A DNA stretch of 64,000 bases from Anoplopoma fimbria (GCF_027596085.1 NC_072470.1:4357297-4421296), one strand, 5' to 3'; positions 1-15,053 are shown, counted from the stretch's first letter. Numbers and translations: made by a program. The notes: a model not told the origin generated them from the letters alone.

Positions 1-3000
1 CCGCTGAGTTTTCTTTATTCAGGCAGAACTGAAAATTCAAGGGTTTGTTGGGGTCGGGCAGCCTGAGCCTTATCTTTGTCACGGAGTAAATGTAAAAGAA
101 GTCCTAGAATACGAAAGTGCTCCACGTGCTTTCCACTCGAGAGGTATTGCACTACCAACCCCAGAGTATTCCTACCTTAACTAAAGGACAAGATTCTATT
201 CTCAACTCTAGTTTTTTGAAAATTAAGAGATTTTAAAACGACAGACATTTTTAAGCTTTACAAGGAGATATGCAGTCGGTGTGTTTGTGTGTGAGATATA
301 TACTGTACGTGGTGCCAATGTTTGAACTCACCGAGGTGTGCTTGGGTCATTTTTTCGCCAGATCAAAACTTGAACGGCCACTCAAAGTGGTGACGGCAAG
401 CACTCCTCTTTTATAGATATATTCAGAAATGTATCCTGCTGTTATTTTACCAGAGTCTCGCGTGTGTTGGTGTGAGTGCCGTGCTACAGTATGTGAGACG
501 AAGAGATGCATGTACTGTTTTATGACGACAGGCCGACGTCTTTCATGAGCAACACAAGCCTTTTTATCCTGGGTCACGTTTTTTATGACATTAAAGCCTC
601 CCACATCCAGATTTATATGAACCTGTGAGCCACATGACTCTGGTGCAAGAGACTTCCATATTTAAACAGGAAAATCACGTATGTTTGAAACGTTTTGGCA
701 AATATGTTGATGTGCCAAGATAAGAAGATCTATATCATTCATAAGTCTGTGCATTAAATAGGGAGCTAGAGTCAGGATGTGATTAGCTTAGCTTAGCATA
801 AAGACTGAAAGCGGGTGGAAACAGGTAGCCTAGTTCTGTCTAAAGTAAATAAAAACACCCCCAGCAACCGCTAAAGCTCTATTTGTTGCATACAGATTAA
901 ACAAACAAAATTTTCACACATTTCATACGCTAGCTGTTTCTCTCTGCTTCCAGTCTTTATGCTAAGCTAAGCTAGCCATGTTCTGAGTAGATGCACAGAC
1001 ATGAGATGGATCTCCTCATCTAGCTCTCAAAGAGGAAACGAATGAGCTTATTTCCCAAAATGTTGAACGATTCTTTTAAACATCACATGAGTTCAATGAG
1101 TTTAAGCGATGTTTTTGGTGAATCCTCTCTGTGTCACCTTTCTCTGGCAAATAAGCAGAACTCCAAAAATGTCAGACTGTTCCTTAAACAACGCTAGAAA
1201 CGTAACTAGAAAGAAATCCAACACAAGATGTTTTGTCACGACTACTTCAGTGGAAAGTTGGTACCAAAACTGAAAATAATTTCTGACTTATGAAAGAAGC
1301 TGTTCCCAACATGTTCCAGCTGACATCTTTTGAGTTTCTGTGGTGTTTTTTTTGACAGCAAAATAGATGAATTGTTGTATCACGTTGACTGCTGCGTGAA
1401 CGCACTCTCACAGCTCCAGCAACGAGAAGTTCCTGTCCAAACCCAGCGGGATCCAAACAGACCTGTTAGGTTTGTAATAACATGTGCCAGGCTGGGCTTG
1501 GACAGGCTTTTGTTGGGGTGTTTTTAAATAGGAAGAGGTATTTTAAGCAACTATCCGAACTTTATGAGCAATATCAGGCTGTAGTCAGGACACAGCTCGC
1601 ATAAAAGCTGCACTCGGGACATAAAACGGGTGTTTTCTGATCGAGTGTTACATGTTGAAACAATGCATCTGTCGCCCACTCAGCTCTGACATTCAGCACA
1701 AAACCTCCTCGAGTTCAGACAGTGCAGAACTTGAACTATTATCCAATCAGAACACATGGCCCAAATCCATAAAGATCTCTGACACCATCGGCTACAGTGA
1801 TATTGTTCTTCCGTTAGAGACACTAAGCCGTTTAGATGTTTTTTGCCTTGATTGATGGGGACGGTTACTTCAGAAACTTCCAATATGTCTCCATAAAACC
1901 CATTCCACAGGTATGTGTGATATTCAAAATGGGTTTGACCTCTACCATTAACACATATTCGCAATACTTGAGCACACAGGTGAACCATAGGGCTCTGTGC
2001 CAAATGCTTTTAACAGTAAACACACACACACACACAGCATCGATACACACCTCTGAACATGCCACTGCAAGCTTTCTCCAGTGTCCTTTTTATTTTGTCA
2101 TTTTATCCCAACCAGTATGATGAATCATGATGTGTTTTCTTTTTTTTTTTTAATAAATAGATTTATAAGATGTATGCTTTTTGTAATTTTTTTTTTTTTT
2201 TTTACTGGATCTGATTATTTATTGTGTGTTTATGCTGCCAAGTTGTTGATAAGCTTGTCAGAGTTGAAAAACGTCACGTTTCCGTCACTGCCAACCAGAG
2301 CTGGAGCTGATGAATACACGCGACGACTACAGAGACATTTGTCCGGGGAATAAATGCAGATTGTGACCTTTTGCACAGAAGACAAAAGCCAGGTGTTAGT
2401 GTTCGTTAGAGGGTTTTTTATCCAGCAGGAAAAGGAGCTTAACTAAAGGCCAGCACTGTCTGCTCCCCGGCTGGTTAATTAAACACAGGGGGAAATGAAT
2501 AAAACTTTAATTTGAAACCAAATAAGTACACGTCAAACCAACACCAAGGAGATCCAGTGCATGTTGTGATCTATTAGATTTTAAAGACATGTAAGCAGTG
2601 TGCCACTAAATGCGAAATGAAGTCCAACCCACAGAGCAGCAACAGGAGCTCTGATTATTATTATTAATTCATCAATTAAAGATAAGTTATTAGCATATAG
2701 TGGGGGTTTCTCATGAGGTCACGCTGCTTCACCCAAAGCAACATTTATGCGTTTGACATGTTCCTGCTGCTAAAGCTGATTCATTGTCTGAATAACACCA
2801 GGAGATATTGAATCGTCGCCCACATGTGCCCTCTTTCTGTTAAAATGTTTTCTCCTCAGGATCAGATGTGGTTGTGATCAGAGTTCTCGCTGTGCGACTT
2901 GTGACAAATGTGGGCCAATTTTGGTTTTTCCTCTCCGACTCTGGGCAAGCCATCAATCAGGTTTTCCTATGCTTGCAAACATCTTCAAAATATTCTTCAA

Positions 3001-3285
3001 AAACTTCTATCAGAATATATGTTTTCTAATTCAACATTAGACCGCAGCATCTCTTCCTCTTCCCTCCATGTCTTTTAATACTGTGTCACCCATCCCCTTG
3101 TTAGTCTTACGGGATTTATTTCCTGTCTGCTTATAGTCTTTCTCTCACTTTGTTGAGTTTGTCACCACTCTTTTTTTTTTCACTCCATCTATTCTCAATT
3201 TTTTTCTTTCACTTCCCATCGACATCTCTCTTTCACTCTTCATTAGAAATGCAGATGAGTCGAAACCTCAGTCTCTCCTGGGTTT

Positions 3286-3288
<3 letters not shown>
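1..3288. other. Non-coding stretch, no gene recognised
   Basis: Only short open frames occur, and none resembles a protein family I know. Short (AC)n and poly-T tracts and one small inverted-repeat element (784-974) are the only structure seen. It may be intergenic DNA or an intron of a gene starting outside the window. Confidence 0.6.
784..974. mobile_element. Short inverted-repeat element (MITE-like)
   Basis: The left end (784-807) reads TAGCTTAGCTTAGCATAAAG followed by ACTG. The right end (951-974) is its reverse complement over 24 bases. About 140 bp lies between and has no coding capacity. Long terminal inverted repeats on a short non-coding core suggest a MITE. No clear target duplication was found, so the superfamily is not assigned. 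Confidence 0.6.
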
Positions 3289-3324
<36 letters not shown>

Positions 3325-3349
3325 CTCTTAAACAACAGTTTCTCCATCC

Positions 3350-3422
<73 letters not shown>
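3289..3422. repeat. Poly-T tract followed by (CT)n microsatellite
   Basis: A run of 36 T (3289-3324) is followed after about 27 bases by an uninterrupted (CT)n tract (3352-3422). Open frames reading Ser-Leu or Arg-Glu repeats across it are artefacts. Confidence 0.9.
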
Positions 3423-3425
<3 letters not shown>

Positions 3426-5351
3426 TCCACATGAGATGAAGATGAGAGAAAAGAAAGACCGGCTCGGGTCTGTGGCTCTTCTAACTTGCACTCGTTCCCT
3501 CTCCGGGTCCATTTGACCCAGTTTCCTCGTCTCTCTGTATGTGTGTGTTCATGCCTGTCATTTGTTAACGTGGCCTCGTCAAACCATTGTCTCCCTTAAT
3601 TGACTCGGTGGTGTGCGTGTGATTTAAAAAAAAAAAAACACACAGCACGGGATATTTTTCTGTTTGCCACCGTGCTCTCCTGCTGTTTGGGAGATGGCAC
3701 ATTTTGTGGTGTTACCCAGCGGCTCCGACTTGTCTCAGCTTGGGGGTTGCTCCACATAACAAAAAAATTTCAGACGGAAAGATTTAGCAGCGCGAGGAGA
3801 GAAGCAACGCAGCCTGTTTTTCCCCAGAGTGTACCAGAGGCGACACGTTTTCTTGTATTCACTGTAATCAACGCTGATGTTTACAGCGGCTCCAAACAGC
3901 CGACAGCCTCGGCTCCATCACGCCAGTCTGCTGTCGGTTTCCTGCAACGTTTAAAAACGCAGCAGTTTGGTGGATTCTCTCTCTTCGCTGTCTTTCTCCC
4001 CCTAAAAAAAAACTTGGATTGGATACAAGCAGTTTATTAAACAGATTTGTTCCTGATGTGCTTGAAAAAAGAAAGAAAATGCAAATGAGTGATTCGATTT
4101 TCATCCCAAAAAACGTTCACTTGTGATGTATTTTATCCAATATTCACTCATTTCTGTATAAATGGTTCTCCAGAGCAACACAGTAGCATTGCACGTCCAT
4201 AAAAATGGCAGACTTATGAGAGAGAGACTCATTATTGCAGCAACAAATGCATGATCCCTCACTGGCTTCCCACAGGTGAGCATTGAAATGAGTTTCCTGC
4301 ATGATTCAACTAGAAAACCTTCTGATAAATGTCTTCTTTCATTATTAGATACTTTAAATAATACTTATTCATTTCAATAAATTCCAGTATTTCCCTGTTT
4401 TTTTTTTTTTTCCAGGTGTAAATTCAAACCATCTCTTCCTCACCATTTCCTCGCTCAACTGCTGTTTCCTCACAAGATCCACTGTGAGTTTTCCTTCCAC
4501 GGATGTGTGATGATGGATGCCTTCAAACACAGAACCCACTTCACCCAAAGCATGTCTTTTCAACACCTTGTAATGAGGCTGAGGGAGCCGGCTGAAGGCT
4601 GACGGAGCAGCACGACCGGCCCGAGGTGAGATCTCACTGACGGGGTCCGTGTGGCCGAGTCACTCATCACCAGCAGCAGGAGGTCCACTTCAATTAACTT
4701 CCAGCTCTGCAGCGCGGAGAGGTGAAACTGTCGCTGTGCTTTCTCACACCAGAGCTCATTTTCTTCTGCCCCCCACGGGAGCTTCTGCACCTTCCATTCT
4801 GGCTCTGATCGGTAGCCACGGTTTACCCACAATGCCCCACTGTGGCTCCAAAGAATGTGGAGCTACTGTGAAGTGTTAGCATAATATACTGAAGTAAAGT
4901 CACCTCAGCTCTTAAACTTGGGATTGGATTATTAGTCAAAGAATTCAAACCGTATGTGTGTGAATGTGTATTTGTGTGTCTATCAAACTATTTCCGGAGT
5001 AACTAAACGTATAAACGATAAGAGTTCAGCACAATAGAAAGTATATCATGTGTCAGGTCTGAGTTAAATTTCATCAACACTTCATCAGTTCTTGCTATAG
5101 AAAAGTCCCAAAACAAACAGTCATCCAACACCGTGTCCCTGAGTGTTTAGAGCCAGGAAACCACTCCCTGTGCACTTTACTCAAGTACTGTAAGTACAAC
5201 TTTGAGGTACTTTGCTTGAGTGTATGCATTTTATTCAAATACTACCAAACAACTCTACTCTGCCTGTTAAGATTCATAAGAAACAATATAATCAGTTTAT
5301 ACATTCTGATGTATAAATGACTGTAATGTAATGTAATACATTCTGATGTTA

Positions 5352-5410
5352 TAGATAAGATAAGATAAGATAATCCTTTATTAGTCCCGCAGCTGGGACA
5401 TTTGCAATAT
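5352..5410. repeat. Fragment of the GATAA-repeat / 'CCTTTATTAGTCCC' interspersed family
   Basis: Tandem AGATA/AAGAT units are followed by CCTTTATTAGTCCCGCAG and a G-rich, A/T-rich tail. The same motif recurs at 18527-18560, 21461-21510, 46250-46292, 51161-51300, 59391-59634 and 60009-60270. The element's class is not known to me. Confidence 0.7.
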
Positions 5411-5492
5411 ATTATATATATATATAGGTTAAGATAAGACTGTTTTTTTTTATTTATTGAGGCTGTCAAATATTGAACCCCCCCTCAGAGTA

Positions 5493-5549
5493 CGTGTGTG
5501 TGTGTGTGCGTGTGCGTGTGTGCGTGTGTGTGTGTGTGCGTGCGTGTGA
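5493..5549. repeat. Imperfect (GT)n microsatellite
   Basis: Alternating GT with interspersed GC steps. Confidence 0.85.
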
Positions 5550-7076
5550 GAGAGCATGCATGCTTGTAGGAATGCAGCGATGACTCGTCAACACCTTCCC
5601 CTCACCATGGAAACTATGTCAACACATGGGCGGGGGATGGAGAGAGAGAGTGTATATTAGATGGGGATGTGGGGTGGGGGGGGCAGCAGTGTGTGTGATT
5701 TATTATTAGGTAGAAGATATTTGACCTCACTTCTCCATAAATCTCTCTCTTGTGCTTTCGCTCTCTAGCTCTCTCTCTCACACAGATACTTCGGAGCAGT
5801 TAGATCATTTTCAGAAACCATTTCATGTTCTGTGGACTTTTACTCAGTTGATTTATAAAACATTCACATACAGACACATTAAGAGGGGAAGACCGATCGG
5901 CAGGGCCAGGATTGCACTTTTATTACAAATCCGATGTGGCCCTCAATAATGAGAAACCTTCAGACTCAACACAAGAAGAAAAATGTCACGTAACTGCTGC
6001 TAAGACCTTCACGTCTCAGTATATGAATCCTCTCCAGGATCCATGTGGCCTCTTGTCGTGGCAGTAGCCATGTTTCCATGTATGCACGTTTTTAGGTATT
6101 GCATTAGAAAAGCTGTATGGAAACAGCAATATTTTATAATTCTTCCACAATTTAGAAAAAACATTTTTACGGTTCACTTGAATTTTTTTTTTTGCCTTCG
6201 TCGCAAAAGAGGCGCCAGCTAAATTGGATTCGGAAATGCCTTTGAAGGGTCATTTTTGATGTAGGAAACATTTAACACTATATATATTTATGATGCCTTT
6301 GTCTCCAGACAGCATTGTAAATACCTGCTGAAAAGAAATAACAATTAAATATTGCCCAATTAAAACAAAATTCTTACAACTTCTCTCGGTTTTTCTATCG
6401 TAGATGGTCAGGGACACTTGTTTTGTTTCCTGTACTTCTTATTCTACTCTTACTAGCTCTTACTGTGCTGTAGTCAATTTTTTTTCGCTCACACCCAGTT
6501 GATAAGCATTTATTATTTTGCGACACTCCAAAAAGTCGCCTAAAATTGGTTTCACAAGTGAATAGAAACCTGACTTTTGTCTGTTGTTAAGAGAACCAAA
6601 GGCAGAAGTAGCACGGTAACCAACAGTAAACCTCAGACCTCAGTTATTCGGCCTTCGATGCTCCACCTGGGTCGAACCGTCACATAGCAGCAGCAGAGGT
6701 GGTGCCACCCTGCAGTCAGCGTGATCCTGCAGCATGACTTGTCCTTGTATGGTGCCGTGTCTTCAGCATGGCACCGCTCCAGCTCTTCAGCATGGCACAC
6801 GTCCACTTAATACAAACACCTCCAAGTATATACAGATGACTGGTGCTGTAGGTATGCCTCCACATTACAGGTCTGTTGGAGCTATATATTTAATTTATTA
6901 CGTTATTGTAGTATATCAATTATGTGTTGAAATGTAAGCATTCATCCCCGGCATATAACTCTCATTGGTAGACTAACACTAATACTACAGGGCCCCATGT
7001 TTGATTTGGGACTCAATTGTTGAAAATTGTGTTTTCACAGCCCTTTAAATATGCAGGAATAATGATAATGAGGACT

Positions 7077-7077
<1 letters not shown>

Positions 7078-7144
<67 letters not shown>
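7078..7144. repeat. (AC)n microsatellite
   Basis: Uninterrupted dinucleotide tract of about 33 units. Confidence 0.95.
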
Positions 7145-7147
<3 letters not shown>

Positions 7148-8267
7148 TCACTAACAATGTGTATTGACATCATAGCTGTAATTCCGAGGCTGCAGGGATC
7201 TGAGCTAATGCACCACGAGGGAGCATTAAAGCAAAAAAGGGATGAGGGGAGTCAGAACGGCTTCGACATGTCCGTGTTTGAAGTCGTTTGAAGCTGTGAA
7301 AGCGCCGCGACTGTCGTTAGCTGCAGACGACGAGGTCGCCTCTGATTTTTCCTTTTCACGCTGGCGACACGTTGAGTTCAAGTTTTCAGGCAAACTGAGC
7401 GTTTTATAGTCCAAAACAAAGGTTGGTTATTACAAAAAATATGAGCCAGTCACCCCTGTTTTTCAGATCAAAGGATCTGAAGATGAAGCAGCTCAGAAGC
7501 AAACTGCGTCCATATCAGTTTACTGAGTTGTTAACGTCCTCTTTAAACCTGACTCCACCTTGTAATTCACTTTAAAAGGCTCTCAACTCAGACTCAACTT
7601 AGATTGTTTCACAAGAAATTCAGAAAGGTCAACCTGCTGCACTCAGGTTGACCTCATCACATCACTGCATGCTTTGGCCTCCACAGAGCGGCCAGTTAAC
7701 GGACATATAACCTCCTGAAACATTTAATAAAATACAACTAGGCATCGCTCAGAAGAAAAGCCAAACCTTTACTAAACATAAAAATAAATTAAAAGCATAA
7801 CTTTTACTTTGTCTCGCTGTTTTTGACACATTTTATAAAAAGAAGAGTGAGCGCAACCTGCAAAGTGTGAGTTAAGAGACTAATACAGAAATAAAAGTGA
7901 AAGCAACACTCTGCTAACAACCGCTGCGAAGACTGTAGTTGCACATAATAAGAGTGTGAGCATGTGAGAGCGCTGCAGGGCTTGCTAATTTATGTTTGCA
8001 ACACCAAAGCAAACGCATTTGTGATTGTGTGTGGATACGACCATGTGTTTTGGCATGTTACCATGGCTGCAGCTGCAGCAGTGTTAAGCCGAGGGAGCGG
8101 TGTCTGCTAGCTGTAGTCTCTGTTCTCTGCGTTAACAAACAGTTAAAATGTGATGTGAAACATTGAGTGACACAGATCTGCTGCTTCGGACAGCGGAGTG
8201 AAGATGTGGGTCGAGACGGTTTCAAAGTGTGATACGGTCCCATTAAACTGGTGTGAGGGAGTGGCAG

Positions 8268-8293
8268 GGAGGAGGAGGAGGAGGAGGAGGAGG
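8268..8293. repeat. (GGA)n microsatellite
   Basis: Short uninterrupted trinucleotide tract. Confidence 0.85.
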
Positions 8294-11200
8294 AAACATG
8301 TCACACTTCAAACACAATCACCAACCATTAAATCCTTCATGTCATAACACAAACTACTCACACTCCCTGCTCAAGAGGGAAACTGTAAATAGAATAAACA
8401 TGCAAGTTCATTTAGTCCGGTGTATGAACATAAATCACTCAAGTGTTATTTTATTGTCATAATATTGCTTTAACAGAGATGTTTTATCTAGATGCTTACA
8501 GTTGTCTTCAAGGATTTTATTATGTAAATCTGTGGTAAAAAAAGGATTTTTAATTTTCTTATTTTTTATTCAATTAATTATGTTGGGACCTAAATACAGC
8601 GACAGTTCAAGTCACATCTTCTGCACAATGGAGGACAGTATGGAGCTAAATCAGGGCCGATAGTTTTGATCATTTGAAAAAAAAAACATTGAAAGTTCAA
8701 GTTCTTTAAGAAAAATACGATGTAAAAAGAAGTGTAATAAAAAAACTGCATTTTAAAAAACAAGTTCTCAAATATCAAAATATATATATGAAAGTGAAAA
8801 ATAAAAAAATAATGAATTCAATAGAATTCCTCAACTGAATCAAAAGGATATTTATTTTATTCTAAATTCTCTGTTGTATTTTTCAAAGTTGTTTTTTTTC
8901 CGGCAAAGAATAAGAGAAAAAAAAAAAAACCCCATCATCTTCATACTTCACAACTATTTTATCCTCCGCTGAATGCTGCTCGGCCACTTCCTTCCTCCGC
9001 TCCAGTTTACACCTCACAGAGCAGTGTACATGTATTATCCACACACAGTGTCAGCTCCCATCATTATCACACTGACCCTTCATTATTCTGGCTGTAATGA
9101 TGCTCTGTGGATGCTCACATCCAGCCTGAGGCCGATCTACATTAACCTCTTATCCACGGAGAGTTTGACCCAGCAGTCCTGCTTCTTCACTAAACCACTT
9201 CCTTTTCTAGTCCGGTCAGTAGTTAGTGGATCTGATCTTCAAAAAGAACAAGGAAAGAGGTCAAACTTACAAGCTGCAACATTTAAGATTAGCACCTTAT
9301 TAGTGTTGCAGTGTGGTTATTAAGACTGGGACAAACCTCACGTTAGCTTAAGTCTGTCGTTTGCTGTGTTAAAACCAGAATTTTGGATCGACACACAGTA
9401 CTTTAAACCCTCACACAATCAATAATGTAAATGTCTTCAGTTGTTCAATTAATGTGTGCAAATTGTTAATCTTTTCATCTGTAACATCCATCCCACATAA
9501 TGTGCACACGCATAATTTTAGCCCATGTGGGATGAGCCAAAGAGAGCTTCATAGAGCGACCGCTCATTCATCTTGAGTTGTGAACGTTTGATATATCTGC
9601 AACAAAGAGCTTAAGAACTGTATAAAAAGTTGAATATCTCCTCTGACAAAGAAAAAAATTGTTAAGCAACTCAACAGTGCAAAACTGCAAAATAGACGCT
9701 GCCTGACCAGGTGAGATGACATGTCAGTGGAGGACACAAGTTTTAGGATCAATTAACTGGAGATCATTATAATGTAAAGCTGAGTTTGCAGAGTTTAGTA
9801 GCTGAGTGTAAAATGTAAATCTTTCATTTTAAAAATAAACTTGATTGATTAATAAAAAACTGTGGTGATCTGTTGGCTGCAAGAGATCAAGTGCAGCATC
9901 TCGGAAAATGTCTTTCTTTTGGGTCCTCCACTTCAGAGTAAAAGTCAAACTGAGCCTCGGGTTTCTAAGACACGCCGGCCTCCTTCTCTCACGATGCTCC
10001 CTCTGGTCCTCCTGGGTCGTCTCCTCCCACACTGCACCAGCACCGCCTATGGCTCCAGCTCAAATGAAGGAGCAGATTCATGCATCTAAAATCCAACAGT
10101 CTTAACCCTAACCAATCTGAGTGATTTAAAACCATGAAAATGACTTTTAATATGGTTGTCCTGATGTTTCTGATCCTCATGATGACTGAGACTTTCTTTT
10201 CTTGCTCGTCTTTTTAGCAAATTAAACACTGCGTTCACTTAAAACTGAGTGAAGTCATGTCATGATGCTTATTCCCACTGTGGTAACTTCCTGCAGGTCT
10301 GAGGTCGACCCATGTGTCACTGGAGGTTCAGGGAGAGTCTTCACGACCGCAGGCAAAGATCACAAAGGTGAGCTGGAAATGTCTCCTTCAGAATAAGACT
10401 CCACATACAGCTACTTACCGTGGTTAATAATACTCAATGCTGTTAGATCACTCTTTCTCACCAAAGCCCGGGGCAATAACTGTAATAGCTGTATAACAAG
10501 TCTTTTATTCTTGGCAGATGTAGGTTCGCTACATTTTCACTGAGTGCCTGAAAGCCCAGAGGACACGCTCTAAACATGACCGAGACTTCAGTGATGCTCG
10601 GATACGCGGACGCACATCCTGAAACTCCCAGCAGCCGCAGCATTTCACTGGATGTGAATCATTCAGATGCTGAATGCTGGTTTTATGTCTCTCAGTAGAT
10701 TGTGAATCACTAAAAGGTATTGCCCCCGGGTGGTGCTCTTAAAGGTCTCACCAACCTCCACGTTCAAACACGATATGGTATATCTGCACCACGTTAGAAT
10801 CTGGAGGCAGCGCTGGAAGAAGCACTCGCATCTTTCATTCAGGCTGTAATCAAAGTTACGAACTAACAATTCGATGTTTTGTTCTCTGTGGTGCCACCTG
10901 TGGCGATAAGCTGTAACTGCAGGTGTGTTTTTGTATCTCACTTAACCAGAGATCAGCGCTTGCGATTTTAACTGGGAATGTCATTAGAGGCACTCAGTTT
11001 CTTCAAGATTATTACTTTAAAGTACAGAAGTATATCTATCAAGATGTATCAAAAGTGTGAGTCACACTGTAATGCTATCCCGTTCCAGAGTTGCTGTATG
11101 GTAGTTTATTATAACGCCATTAAACGCAAATTTGTTAACAAATAGGCACTATGTAAACTTGAAATATTAACAGTTTTATTAATAGAGTTGACAAACGGCT

Positions 11201-13444
11201 AACTGTAGTTGATATTGTGCATTGAATCAAATGAGAATATATTATATATTGTCTTATGGCTGAAGTCTAGCAAAGCCAGTCAAACTTTGCAATGATGATC
11301 TTTTCTAGTTCACATGCTATGTTTGCATTATTGTCTCTAATACTGATGAATGATGCAGTGATGTTAAAATGTTCCACATTAGGGCCTTTGTGTTTATGGT
11401 GGAGGCAATATGTGTTTTACGGAGAGGAAGCTGGCGTTAAAGCTGTGGAAGAATCGATTCTGTTCATGAATAATAACTCAAGTTTGTTGTGGGAACAAGA
11501 GTTCATCATGTTTGATGTTTACATTTAACGTCTGTGTTTCATGTGCTGTGGGTAGTGTTTCAAATTCAACACTGTCTTGCAATTATCTAAAATGCAGATT
11601 GCGTATTCTTCCTCTTTTTATTGGCAAATTGCAACCGGATGCAGCTTAACCGCCAACATCTGATAGCTTGTCTGCTAATTTGACAACCCAAAATAACACA
11701 TGTAAAACTTAATTTTGCTAATTTTTATATTGCAGTGTTCACTGGAGCAAACCGCTGCAGCTTCCTCGGCTAGGTTTGGTGGTTTCCTCGCTACCAAGTT
11801 GGCAACCGCTAAGGTTAGATAAGATCAGCACGTATGCACTCGATATATCAAGTGTACGTACAGAACAATGGAATTATTCTGTACGTATACAGACCGTTAA
11901 TCTATGAATAAAACTGTGCATGCAGCCCTCTGAAGCCGTGAGGTCATATGAGTCCACAGACATTCAGGGCGACTGAGGTCGGGCGTTCTGCATTCAGCAG
12001 CTGACAGCCCTTCATCGCTCAGATGGTCTGAATGACTGTCTGAACCAGGACTTACTGTATTAACCCTCTTTCTTTATGCAATGAGTTCAGCAGTGTGACT
12101 CTTCCTGGTACCTATGAGTTGTTTTTGCACCCTTTTTTTTGGTTTTCTTGCCACTTGAGGGCAGCAGAAGTAGCTAAAAAGTAGCATTAGCATTAATTTA
12201 GAGTCCTGTTTGTGTCAAATTGATGAATATAATACCTTCACATTACACAAAGTCATTGGATTCCTTGTTTTTTTTCATTTAAATAAATGTCCGTTAAGTC
12301 ACCGAATGAGGGAACACAATGTTGATGGAACCTGGAAAGTGAGACCCAAGAACACACCTGCCGTTACTGATTATTAGCCTTGGTGATCTGCAGATTGTAA
12401 CTTTAATATAAAAATATTAATTTGTTTTCAATTTCCCTTTCTTTTTCTTTCAAATTGCCATCCTATAATATTAATGTTGAATTTCAATATCAAAATTCCT
12501 TTTTTGATGCCTTTGAAACATTCAATTATGCCCTTGATAACTCTGGTAGAAGAGCGAAAAATATCTCATTAACTATTTTATGTTAATGTTCCATTCTCTC
12601 TATTAATTTGCCTCCTGGGTGAAATTATCATCCATATATTTGAGCTATTGGCTCATTAAAACTCTTACTACAACAGAATTTGTTTCCCGCAGAGGATGGA
12701 GCCCTGCAGTGTGGAAATGTTATCGATTTAGAAAAGGAATGAGCTTTTTATTTCATTTGCTCAAAAAGGTTTTCATTTGGGTTTTAAATTGCCAAAGTGT
12801 GTGTTGAAGTGTTTGTTTGACACTGAAGTTTAGGAAAAAGATGGCGGTCGGTTAATGACTGGATATGAACCACAGCATTTAAATGCTTCTAGCTGTTTCT
12901 TTTCGAGGGATGCCCTTCCAGTCCTTATTTCTTGTGAAAGTATAATTCACTTGTTGACAAAAACATCAACTAAATGAATGAAATATCATTTAAACATGTG
13001 TTTTTTTGCTGTTGATGACAGTCTCAAACTGTCATACACCACTGTGTATTTTTACTTTGGTTGGAAATCTTTGTATTCCATAAGTTTACAGCTTGGAGTG
13101 CAATTATGTTGCTAATCAGAGTACAACATCTCATCTTCAAATCGGCGTGTGACCACCGCCCGGAAGCTTTTCCTTTTCTCTTTCAAATGCTTTTATAATC
13201 TGCTTTTAATGAATCACAATGCCCTTCAAGAACTAATGGTACCAAGTCAAATACATGTCTGCACACACCATCACATGTTACATAAGAGCTCTGAGCGCCG
13301 GTTCAATGCATCGGTTGTTACTTCAAAGAAATAGAAAGTAAGAAAGAGAGGATGATGGGGTTTATTCCTCCTCATTCATCTGTCAAGTTCTCTCTCTCTC
13401 TCTCTGTTAAATAAAGCTGACCAAGCGTTTGGTGTCAGCAAGTT

Positions 13445-13616
<172 letters not shown>

Positions 13617-13876
13617 AGGATCAGATGTCCCCCCAGACAATAAGACGCCCTTATTTAAAAAGACTGAGAGAGAGACAGAGAGAGGAAAGAAGTTGAGTGG
13701 CAGAATCTAAGAAAGAGAGAGAGAGGTCTGATTGAAGCGTCTCTCTCTTTTCAGTTCTCTTTACATTGGACAGAAATTCTGGACAACCCTTATCCCCTAG
13801 AAATGAAAAATAATTTGAGAGGAAGAGGATAAGTTTTACATTTAATCACGGTGTTTTCCGCAAAAACAGAGCCCTT

Positions 13877-13909
13877 CTATTCTATATTATTCTATTCTAT
13901 TCTATTCTA
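13877..13909. repeat. (TATTC)n microsatellite
   Basis: Six to seven pentanucleotide units, slightly imperfect at the left end. Confidence 0.8.
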
Positions 13910-15038
13910 CCTCGCACCAGTCTTTGTAAACATTTTTACATTTAATTGCATACATATAAGAACTCTCCCCGATTAGGACACATTGCATTTATATAAATAA
14001 GGATAAAAATAAGAATTAGAATAATAAAATACAAAAAAAATAACTAAGAAGGTATTTAAACATAAAAGGACAAAACAGAAAAATATAATACACTAAAATA
14101 CAGTCCGAGTATGGCTCAGATTCCTCACAATAAAACGTGTTAATGTCCTTCACCTTAGCCTCACACTTCCATTGTCTCTTCAATGTCACCGTTTTTAACA
14201 CGTTTTCTTCCTCGTTATATAACGTACATTTTTCGGAGCCAAACTTGCTGTTAAATCTTTCAACTATCTTTCATTTTCTCCTAGATGATGTTAAACCCTT
14301 CAGGATTGTACATCATTTTAATCAACTAAAAGTTTAATTAAAGAGGGAACACTAAGCTAACAATCCTGCTAACTGACAGTTCCTCCAAATAGTGGTTTAG
14401 ATAATCTGCCTGCTTGTGTTTCTTGACGCTCTTTTTGCTCCCAGATCTCTGCACAACGTAATCACACTGATGCAAATGACGGACAAAACTGTAAAAAGTA
14501 AGAAAGTGAAGTTATCCTTGGAGCTGATCTTTAAAGAACCTCCCTATCATCTTTATTCACAGCTCTGAGAGGAGCTTCAACCGCGCTCAGCTAAATATTT
14601 ACTCTGAATCAGGGTTGTTATGACCATAAACAAGAGATAATCTCTGAGTGTGTCTGTCTGAGGCCAGACAGCGGAAGATTAGTGGTTTCCTTGAAAGAAC
14701 CTCAATTTGAAGATCTGTTCTTTCCGCTTTGTTGATGAGGCCTAGACTCTTAACAGCTGGTTCCAGAGCAGTCCTTATGTGGAGCTTTTCAGGTATGTTC
14801 TTATAGAGCAGAATGAATGAACTATTACTGGATTACTTTCATACTGAAGAAAACTTAAAATGTGTTAATTTACAGGCAAGTTCTGCAGTTACTGTATGAG
14901 GAGGGACTTTGTTCTATTATGTCTAAACATGTGTTCCATGTCAACGTGTGCAGATTTGACAGAGTTATTACTTCAGAAATAACTATTTATAACAATCGAA
15001 GCATCTCGCTCTTTAATTCTCACTGTCTCTCAGCCAAA

Positions 15039-15053
15039 CACACACACACACAC

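Noticed and set aside
3600..4040. 146-codon open frame
   Set aside because: Its composition is not protein-like (poly-Lys from an A run, no domain I recognise) and it has no supporting splice or neighbour context.
6070..6580. Possible interspersed element with GTTTCCATG and GAATAGAAACCTGAC ends
   Set aside because: The ends are not convincing inverted repeats and no target duplication was seen; it may be an old repeat, but I cannot support boundaries.
9829..10105. Overlapping frames with a leader-like stretch LPLVLLGRLLPHCTS
   Set aside because: The hydrophobic run is short, open frames occur on both strands, and no family or exon structure supports a gene.
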